From Mariprofundaceae bacterium (GTDB lineage Bacteria; Pseudomonadota; Zetaproteobacteria; Mariprofundales; J009), in the NCBI GenBank assembly GCA_015489095.1, contig WFMN01000063.1, forward strand, positions 1-12,155: DNA of 12,155 bases, read 5' to 3'. A model generated the notes under the pieces. That model saw nothing but the letters and a program-made list of their open reading frames with translations. It searched no databases and was not told the DNA's origin. Positions 7,348-12,155 of this stretch are shown in pieces (the stretch's first letter is position 1; every line of letters starts with the position of its first letter). The position numbers and the translations under genes were made by a program.

Positions 7348-8654
7348 TGGAGACTAAGGTAAATCGCCACCAGGTGGTGGCCGTCGTCGGCCTAGGCTAT
7401 GTCGGGCTGCCGCTGGCGCTGGCCTTTGGCCGCGTGATGCCGACGGTCGGTTTTGATGTGATGGCGCGGAAGGTCGATGCCTATCGCCAAGGGTATGATC
7501 CCACCGGCGAGATGGAGCCGGCGCTGTTTGCCCGCGCCACGCAGCTCGAATATACCACCGATCCCGGCCGCATCGGCACGGCCGATTTTGTCGTGGTGGC
7601 GGTGCCGACGCCGGTGAACGCGGCTCATCAGCCCGACCTTGCGCCGGTGATCACCGCCACCAAAACCGTGGGGAAACATCTGAAGCAAGGGGCGGTCGTC
7701 ATCTTCGAGTCCACGGTCTATCCGGGGGTTACCGAGGAGGTCTGCGTGCCGATTCTGGAGCGCGAATCGGGTATGGCGTGCGGCGATGACGGCTTCAAGG
7801 TCGGCTACTCCCCGGAGCGGGTCAACCCCGGGGACAAGGTGCACAGGCTGGAGCGGATCGTCAAGGTGGTCTCCGGTCAGGATGCGGCCACCCTCGCGCG
7901 GGTTGCCGCGCTCTACGAGCAGATTATCGAGGCCGGCGTGCATCGCGCGCCGAGCATCAAGGTGGCGGAAGCGGCCAAGGTGATCGAAAACACCCAGCGT
8001 GATCTCAATATCGCACTCATGAATGAATTGGCGGTGATTTTCAATCGCATGGGGATCGATACGCTGGATGTGCTACAGGCTGCCGGCACCAAGTGGAATT
8101 TTCTCCCTTTTCGCCCAGGTCTTGTCGGCGGCCACTGCATCGGCGTCGATCCCTACTACCTCACCTACAAGGCGGAGATGCTGGGCTACCATCCCGAGGT
8201 GATCCTCGCCGGGCGCAAGATCAACGACGGCATGGGCAAGTTCATTGCCGAGCAGACCATCAAGCAGATGATCGCCGCGGGCGTGCAAATCAAGGGCGCA
8301 AAGGTGGGGGTGCTGGGGTTGACCTTCAAGGAGAACTGCGAGGATCTGCGCAACTCCAAGGTGATCGATGTGATCCGCGAGCTTGAGGATTACGGCGTAG
8401 AGGTGGTGGTTTGCGATCCCGTTGCCAACAGCGGGGAGGCGGAGCGCGTTTATGGCGTAACGCTACTCGCCCCGGATGCGCTGCGCGATCTCGATGCGGT
8501 TGTGGCCGCCGTTGCCCACGAGGCGTTGCTGAGTCTCTCTCCGGAGGCGGTGCTCGGCTGGACGCGCGGGCGTGGCGCGCCGTTCATCGATGTCAAATCC
8601 GCCTATGACCGCGCCGCGCTGGAGGCGGTCGGGCTGAAGGTGTGGCGGCTGTGA
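7347..8654 (+). CDS. tviB: UDP-N-acetyl-hexosamine 6-dehydrogenase (TviB/WbpO-like nucleotide sugar dehydrogenase)
   Basis: This 435-aa enzyme oxidises C6 of a UDP-hexose to a uronic acid with two NAD+, in the cytoplasm, to supply capsule or O-antigen building blocks. The NAD-binding motif is VVGLGYVGLPLA (13-24). VPTPV and ESTVYPG follow in the Rossmann domain. The central segment EAAKVIENTQRDLNIA carries the catalytic lysine region. The catalytic cysteine is C264 in GLVGGHCIGVDPYYLTYKA, a form typical of TviB/WbpO-type enzymes acting on UDP-GlcNAc or UDP-GalNAc rather than of UDP-glucose dehydrogenases. The C-terminal UDP-binding domain starts near VGVLGLTFKENCEDLRNSK. Substrate is inferred from this resemblance. 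The gene overlaps HEPN by one base and the next gene by GTGA. Confidence 0.9.
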   Translation: METKVNRHQVVAVVGLGYVGLPLALAFGRVMPTVGFDVMARKVDAYRQGYDPTGEMEPALFARATQLEYTTDPGRIGTADFVVVAVPTPVNAAHQPDLAPVITATKTVGKHLKQGAVVIFESTVYPGVTEEVCVPILERESGMACGDDGFKVGYSPERVNPGDKVHRLERIVKVVSGQDAATLARVAALYEQIIEAGVHRAPSIKVAEAAKVIENTQRDLNIALMNELAVIFNRMGIDTLDVLQAAGTKWNFLPFRPGLVGGHCIGVDPYYLTYKAEMLGYHPEVILAGRKINDGMGKFIAEQTIKQMIAAGVQIKGAKVGVLGLTFKENCEDLRNSKVIDVIRELEDYGVEVVVCDPVANSGEAERVYGVTLLAPDALRDLDAVVAAVAHEALLSLSPEAVLGWTRGRGAPFIDVKSAYDRAALEAVGLKVWRL

Positions 8655-9685
8655 GCGCGGCTGGGTCACCCGTGCCGTTGAAGGTTCTCGTCACCGGTGC
8701 GGCTGGGTTTATCGGCTCGCACCTCTGCCATCGCCTGCTGGCGCGCGGCGATCAAGTGGTGGGGCTGGACAACCTCAACGACTATTACGATGTCAGCCTG
8801 AAAGAGGCGCGGTTGGCGCGGCTGACCGGTCACCCCGGTTTCCGCTTCGTCAAGATGGGGCTGGAGGATCGCGCAGGCATGGAGCGGCTGTTCGCCGACG
8901 AGCGGTTTGACAAGGTGGTCAATCTGGCGGCGCAGGCGGGGGTGCGTTACTCGCTGCGGAATCCGCACGCCTATATCGAGAGCAACATCATAGGCTTTAC
9001 CAATGTTCTTGAGGGGTGCCGCCACAATGCGGTTCGCCATCTGGTCTATGCATCCTCCTCCTCGGTCTATGGCGCCAATGAAACCATGCCGTTTTCGGTG
9101 CATGACAATGTCGATCATCCGCTGTCGCTCTATGCCGCCAGCAAGAAGGCCAACGAGTTGATGGCGCACACCTACTCGCACCTCTACCGGCTGCCGACCA
9201 CGGGGTTGCGCTTTTTCACCGTCTATGGGCCGTGGGGCAGGCCCGATATGGCGCTCTTTCTGTTTACCAAGGCGATGTTGGAGGGGCGACCGATCGATGT
9301 CTTCAACCACGGCAAGATGCGCCGCGACTTTACCTACATCGATGACATCGTGGAGGGGGTGGTGCGGGTGCTCGACCACATCGCCACGCCGAACGCCGAT
9401 TGGCGCGGTACCAACCCCGATCCCGCCAGCAGCAAGGCGCCGTGGCGGGTGTACAACATCGGCAACTCCAGCCCGGTGGAGCTGATGGACTATATCCGTG
9501 CCATCGAAGAGGCGTTGGGGATGGAGGCGAAGAAGAACTTCCTACCGATGCAGGCGGGCGATGTGCCGGCGACGAGCGCCGATGTGCAGGCGCTGATGGA
9601 CGATGTCGGCTTCAAGCCCGATACGCCGGTAAAGGAGGGGGTTGCCCGCTTCGTGCGGTGGTATCAAGATTATTACGGGGTGTAA
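8651..9685 (+). CDS. NAD-dependent nucleotide-sugar epimerase, UDP-glucuronate 4-epimerase-like
   Basis: This 344-aa protein is an extended short-chain dehydrogenase/reductase that inverts C4 of a UDP-sugar through a keto intermediate. The NAD-binding motif is TGAAGFIGSH (15-24). The active site has SSSSVYG (135-141) and Y161xxxK165 in LYAASKKANE. The segments LDNLNDYYDVSLK, FTVYGPWGRPDMA and GKMRRDFTYIDDIVEG are typical of CapI/LspL-like UDP-glucuronate 4-epimerases; a UDP-GlcNAcA or UDP-GalNAcA substrate is possible given the neighbour. GTG at 8651 is chosen because it overlaps the upstream stop as GTGA, with GAAGG ten bases upstream. GTG 8642 and TTG 8678 are alternatives. The pair would make an epimerised uronic acid for surface polysaccharide, but no glycosyltransferase is in the window. 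Confidence 0.88.
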   Translation: MSAAGSPVPLKVLVTGAAGFIGSHLCHRLLARGDQVVGLDNLNDYYDVSLKEARLARLTGHPGFRFVKMGLEDRAGMERLFADERFDKVVNLAAQAGVRYSLRNPHAYIESNIIGFTNVLEGCRHNAVRHLVYASSSSVYGANETMPFSVHDNVDHPLSLYAASKKANELMAHTYSHLYRLPTTGLRFFTVYGPWGRPDMALFLFTKAMLEGRPIDVFNHGKMRRDFTYIDDIVEGVVRVLDHIATPNADWRGTNPDPASSKAPWRVYNIGNSSPVELMDYIRAIEEALGMEAKKNFLPMQAGDVPATSADVQALMDDVGFKPDTPVKEGVARFVRWYQDYYGV

Positions 9686-9710
9686 ACGGTCAGGCGCGGC
9701 TCAGTGGTTG

Positions 9711-9788
9711 ATTGCGCCAAAAATCATCATCGCGGCCACGGACGGCCGCGCAAAAGGTCCATGGACGGACTTTTTGCGATGTGTTCAA
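9711..9788 (+). repeat. Palindromic repeat element, copy B, at the convergent epimerase/cobM junction
   Basis: This copy contains a 28-bp block (9727-9754) identical to 6759-6786 of copy A, which forms hairpin H2 (7-bp stem, ACGGAC loop, 9731-9750). An H5-type hairpin follows at 9750-9777 (11 bp, one G-T pair) and ends GCGATGTGTTCAA. The core motif is at 9765-9778 on the minus strand. A degenerate core, CGCCAAAAATCATC, lies at 9715-9728. H3 and H4 are absent. Flanks TAAACGGTC (9683-9691) and TCAACGGCC (9785-9793) match at 7 of 9 positions and may be a decayed target duplication, so the left edge is uncertain. It also provides the cobM stop and could act as a two-way terminator. Confidence 0.75.
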
Positions 9789-10561
9789 CGGCCACCTCGT
9801 CGGAAACGGTGGGTGAACGCCGCGTCGTAGAGCTTGGAGCGTGAAAGCCGCTCCCACTCTCGGGCGCCTAGGGCGGGGCTGACGATAATCATCGCCTGCG
9901 AGGCGATCTTCTCCGCACGGCAGATGTCGCGAATGGTGGCGATGGTGCCGCGCACCACCTTCTCTTCGTTCGGCCACGACGCCTTTTGCACCACCAGCAC
10001 CGGATCGTTTGGCTGCCAACCCGCTTCCAGCAGCGACGCGCACACCTTGGAGAGCAGGGTGATGGAGAGGAAGAGGCAGAGGGTGCTTTTGTGGGCCGCA
10101 AGCTCCGGTAGCGACTCCCCGGCCGGCATCGGTGTCCGCCCCGCGACGCGGGTGAGGATCACCGTTTGCGTCACCTCCGGCAGCGTCAGACTTTCGCAGG
10201 CAGCCGCCGCCGCGGCGAAGGCGGACGAGACGCCGGGCACCACCTCCGAGGCGATACCCGCGGCGTCCAGCGGTTGCACCATTTCAATGAGGGCGCCGTA
10301 GAGCGAGGGGTCGCCAGTTTGCAGGCGGATGACGGTGTCGTGGCGTTTGGCTCTGGAGATCAGCCACGCTGTGATCTCCGCCAAGGTCATCCCCTTGGAG
10401 TCGGCAACCTCGCAGGAGGGCGGCGCCCAGTTGGTGCACGCCTCCGACACCAGCGACCCCGCGTAGAGGATGGCGCCCGCGCGCTGCAACAGCCGCTGCC
10501 CCTTGACAGTGATCAGCTCAGGGTCGCCGGGACCCGCCCCGACGAACCATACCTTACGCAC
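9785..10561 (-). CDS. cobM: Precorrin-4/cobalt-precorrin-4 C11-methyltransferase
   Basis: This 258-aa SAM-dependent methyltransferase of the tetrapyrrole methylase family adds the C11 methyl group during corrin ring synthesis. Motifs in order are VGAGPGDPELITVKG (7-21), TGDPSLYGA (82-90), VVPGVSS (107-113), the CobM/CbiF signature LPEVTQTVILTR (127-138) followed by GRTPMP (141-146), and a C-terminal SKLYDAAFTHRFR. The name cbiF would apply if the pathway is the anaerobic one; the sequence alone does not decide. The start is GTG at 10561-10559, five bases after the cbtB-like stop, without a strong ribosome binding site. The TGA stop (9787-9785) coincides with the conserved edge of palindromic copy B. 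It is the last gene of the operon in this window. Confidence 0.92.
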   Translation of the reverse strand: MRKVWFVGAGPGDPELITVKGQRLLQRAGAILYAGSLVSEACTNWAPPSCEVADSKGMTLAEITAWLISRAKRHDTVIRLQTGDPSLYGALIEMVQPLDAAGIASEVVPGVSSAFAAAAAACESLTLPEVTQTVILTRVAGRTPMPAGESLPELAAHKSTLCLFLSITLLSKVCASLLEAGWQPNDPVLVVQKASWPNEEKVVRGTIATIRDICRAEKIASQAMIIVSPALGAREWERLSRSKLYDAAFTHRFRRGGR

Positions 10562-10566
10562 TTAAG

Positions 10567-10761
10567 TCAGTGGCACTGCACCACCGTGGTGGAGTGGCGC
10601 AGCGGGTGCATCCCGTTGTGGACATCGGGGATGGCGGCGAAAAAGATGGTGAACAGCACCAGCGGCACCCACGCCAGCCACAAGATGCGCTCCGCCCAGA
10701 TGCGCAGCGGTGTGGCGCGCACATCCGCGCCTTGGATCGATGATGTTGCGGTTGTTGTCAT
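10567..10761 (-). CDS. cbtB: CbtB-like cobalt transporter subunit
   Basis: This 64-aa protein has a short polar N-terminus, one transmembrane helix (roughly residues 23-45, ILWLAWVPLVLFTIFFAAIP), and a metal-ligand tail VHNGMHPLRHSTTVVQCH ending in Cys-His. The layout of one helix, then an HNxxHPxRHS-type tail and final CH, matches the CbtB family, predicted inner-membrane subunits of cobalt uptake usually paired with CbtA and found among cobalamin genes. The assignment rests on this pattern and on its position between cobO and cobM. The ATG is preceded by AAGGAG with 7-nt spacing, so the small frame is convincingly translated. CbtA is not in the window. Overlapping frames on the same strand (10562-10828) lack these features. 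Confidence 0.75.
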   Translation of the reverse strand: MTTTATSSIQGADVRATPLRIWAERILWLAWVPLVLFTIFFAAIPDVHNGMHPLRHSTTVVQCH

Positions 10762-10768
10762 CGCGAAT

Positions 10769-10774
10769 CTCCTT
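10769..10774 (-). promoter_or_regulatory. Shine-Dalgarno site for the cbtB-like gene
   Basis: AAGGAG on the minus strand lies 7 nt before the ATG at 10761. It is the strongest ribosome binding site in the right block and lies immediately downstream of palindromic copy C. Confidence 0.75.
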
Positions 10775-10834
10775 GAAACTGAGCAGATCGCAACAAGTCC
10801 GTCCGTGGACTTGTTGCGATGCGTTCAAAACTCA
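10773..10834 (-). repeat. Palindromic repeat element, copy C, between cobO and the cbtB-like gene
   Basis: A perfect 14-bp stem (10787-10800 with 10807-10820) encloses a 6-base loop that reads ACGGAC on the minus strand, the same loop as in copies A and B. Only the H5-type module is present, inverted relative to copies A and B. The core CGCAACAAGTCCGT is at 10789-10802. Flanks TTGAAACTGA (10773-10782) and TCAAAACTCA (10825-10834) match at 7 of 10 positions, with AAACT identical, so a worn target duplication is possible. As an RNA hairpin between two operon genes it might affect mRNA stability or attenuate expression of the downstream genes; it has no U-tract directly after the stem, so it is not a classic terminator. 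Confidence 0.75.
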
Positions 10835-11370
10835 ATGCCCTGTTGGGCTTTGATTCCCTGTTCTTTGTAGGCATGTTTCACCATGCGCATTTCGGTTACG
10901 GTATCGGCCGCCGCGATCACTTCGGGCGCGGCGTTGCGCCCGGTCAGGATCAGATGCATCCACGGCGGTTTCTCCTCGCGGATCAGGGTGGCGATCTCCT
11001 CCCCGGAGAGCCAACCATAGCCGGTGCAGTAGTTGATTTCATCCCAGACGATCAGATCGTAGTCGTGGCTGCGCAGTTTGGCTTGGCATAACGCCCAGAT
11101 CTCCCGGCTGGTGGCGATATCCTGCTCCGGATTGTTGGTGTCCCAAGTGAAGCCGTCGCCCAACGCGTGCCACTCGATGTTGGCAAACTGCCGCGCCGCT
11201 TTCTGCTCGCCGGTTTTCCACTTTCCCTTGATGAACTGGATGACGCACACCCGCATTCCCCAAGCCGCGGCGCGAAAAACCATGCCGAAGGCGGAGGAGG
11301 ATTTGCCCTTGCCATCGCCGGTCAGCACCAGTGTCACCCCTTGGCGGTGTTCCCGCCGTTTGATCGCCAT
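10825..11370 (-). CDS. cobO: Cob(I)alamin/cob(I)yrinic acid a,c-diamide adenosyltransferase
   Basis: This 181-aa enzyme of the CobA/CobO/BtuR family transfers the adenosyl group of ATP to the cobalt of reduced corrinoids. The P-loop is GDGKGKSS (18-25). FIKGKWKTGE (46-55), GDGFTWDT (71-78), DLIVWDEINY (105-114) and ILTGRNAAPE (141-150) are the family motifs, and the protein ends KAQQGIEF as is usual. ATG at 11370 is chosen because it gives the normal N-terminus and lies 7 bases after the cobB stop; the frame's extension upstream to 11553 shadows cobB. The stop (TGA, 10827-10825) abuts palindromic copy C. Length and motifs are complete. Confidence 0.95.
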   Translation of the reverse strand: MAIKRREHRQGVTLVLTGDGKGKSSSAFGMVFRAAAWGMRVCVIQFIKGKWKTGEQKAARQFANIEWHALGDGFTWDTNNPEQDIATSREIWALCQAKLRSHDYDLIVWDEINYCTGYGWLSGEEIATLIREEKPPWMHLILTGRNAAPEVIAAADTVTEMRMVKHAYKEQGIKAQQGIEF

Positions 11371-11377
11371 GGCTACG

Positions 11378-12155
11378 CTACCCGGATGATGCCGAAAACC
11401 ATGACGCCACCGCTTCGGGCTCGCTGGGGAAATACCAATGAACATAGGAGGCGCGCAGGTTGCGGTGGCGGATGCCGCCATCCCCCCGTGCAAGCTCAAA
11501 GGCGGCGCGCGGCGGCGCGGGTGGATCGTGGCGCAGCGAGTGGTGAAACTCATGTCCGCGCGCGCCGCTCTGCGCTTCGCGGTAACCGAGCCCCGCCAGC
11601 TTGTCCTGCATCACAAAATCACAGGGCAAGACTCCGGCCATGGGGAATCGCCCCTCCTTGGTGGTGATCGATGTTCCCAACACCATCATGCCGCCGCACT
11701 CTGCCAGCGCCGGCTTGCCATCGGCAATCATCCGCCGTACTGACGCCCAGCTCGGCGATTGCGACAGTGCGTTACCATGCAGCTCAGGATAGCCGCCCGG
11801 CAGCCACAGGGTGTCGGCGCCATCCGGCACCGGCTCGCCGGCCAGCGGCGAGAAGAAGAGGAGGTTCGCGCCCGCCGCGCGCAGCCACGCCACATTGGCG
11901 GCGTAGATGAAGCAGAAGGCAGCATCCTTGGCCACGGCTACGGTCACGCCATCGAGCAGCCCACCGCCATCTATGGGGGCTCCGATTGCGGCCTGCGTCT
12001 GCGTGGTGGTGGCGGTGATCTCCTGTTCCACCCGAAAGCAGCGTGAAAAGTCGGGCAAGCCCTCCGCGCTTGGCATCACCAGCCCCAGATGACGCTCGGC
12101 AAGCCGCGGCGCCTCTTTCATCATCCACGCCACCAGTGGCGGAAGCTGGTGGGTC
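11378..12155 (-). CDS. cobB: Cobyrinic/hydrogenobyrinic acid a,c-diamide synthase, C-terminal part (5' end outside window)
   Basis: This is the C-terminal part of the ATP- and glutamine-dependent enzyme that amidates the a and c carboxylates of the corrin ring. The frame is open at the window edge, so GTG at 12133 is internal. The linker ERHLGLVMP leads into a class I glutamine amidotransferase domain. There, VAVAKDAAFCFIYAANV, LWLPGGYPELHG, the nucleophile-bearing ALAECGGMMVLG (Cys codon at 11698-11696), RGHEFHHS and SYVHWYF are all visible. The name cbiA would apply in the anaerobic pathway. It is the most upstream cobalamin gene visible on this strand, so the operon promoter and any cobalamin riboswitch lie to the right of the window. 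It ends 7 bases before cobO. Confidence 0.93.
   Translation of the reverse strand, partial: THQLPPLVAWMMKEAPRLAERHLGLVMPSAEGLPDFSRCFRVEQEITATTTQTQAAIGAPIDGGGLLDGVTVAVAKDAAFCFIYAANVAWLRAAGANLLFFSPLAGEPVPDGADTLWLPGGYPELHGNALSQSPSWASVRRMIADGKPALAECGGMMVLGTSITTKEGRFPMAGVLPCDFVMQDKLAGLGYREAQSGARGHEFHHSLRHDPPAPPRAAFELARGDGGIRHRNLRASYVHWYFPSEPEAVASWFSASSG

Noticed and set aside
10762..10824. Cobalamin riboswitch upstream of the cbtB-like gene
   Set aside because: The gap is only 63 bp and is filled by the simple 14-bp hairpin; no B12-box type sequence is present.
6731..10834. CRISPR array
   Set aside because: Repeats are few, unequal, dispersed over 4 kb and have no regular spacers or cas genes.
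10166..10870. 234-aa plus-strand frame across cobM, cbtB and the repeat
   Set aside because: It is antisense to two well-supported genes and its tail is translated repeat C.
11371..11553. 61-residue N-terminal extension of CobO
   Set aside because: It overlaps the end of cobB in another frame and lacks family similarity; ATG 11370 gives the normal length.

Overview
The window is a GC-rich proteobacterial chromosome segment. It carries an NtrX-type regulator directly followed by trkA, a linkage familiar from alphaproteobacteria and their relatives. The species cannot be named from the sequence. Many starts are GTG codons that overlap the previous stop as GTGA, which implies tightly packed, translationally coupled operons.

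Left block, + strand, 1-6376. The 3' part of an NtrX/NtrC-like AAA+ regulator runs into trkA (cytoplasmic NAD-binding regulator of K+ uptake), then trkH (membrane K+ channel subunit), then mutS (mismatch recognition ATPase). The regulator has lost the sigma-54 contact motif: GAVPSA stands where GAFTGA is expected.

Middle block, + strand, 6424-9685. A less GC-rich two-gene MNT nucleotidyltransferase/HEPN RNase module (toxin-antitoxin type) is followed, with a 1-nt overlap, by a UDP-N-acetylhexosamine 6-dehydrogenase and a UDP-glucuronate 4-epimerase-like protein. The last two would supply nucleotide sugars for capsule or LPS. The HEPN gene is interrupted after codon 8 by a small element made of five consecutive hairpins, flanked by an 8-bp direct repeat (TCAAACAT). 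Deleting the 160-bp unit restores one continuous HEPN reading frame whose GTG start overlaps the MNT stop.

Right block, - strand, 9785-12155. This is a cobalamin operon read leftward: cobB/cbiA (partial), cobO, a CbtB-like cobalt transport subunit, and cobM/cbiF. It converges on the epimerase gene.

Related copies of the hairpin element lie at the convergent epimerase/cobM junction and between cobO and the cbtB-like gene. All copies share the core CGCARNAAGTCSKY, and two share an identical 28-bp block. This modular, apparently mobile palindromic repeat family is the most unusual content of the window. No tRNA, rRNA, CRISPR array, cobalamin riboswitch or transposase gene was seen.
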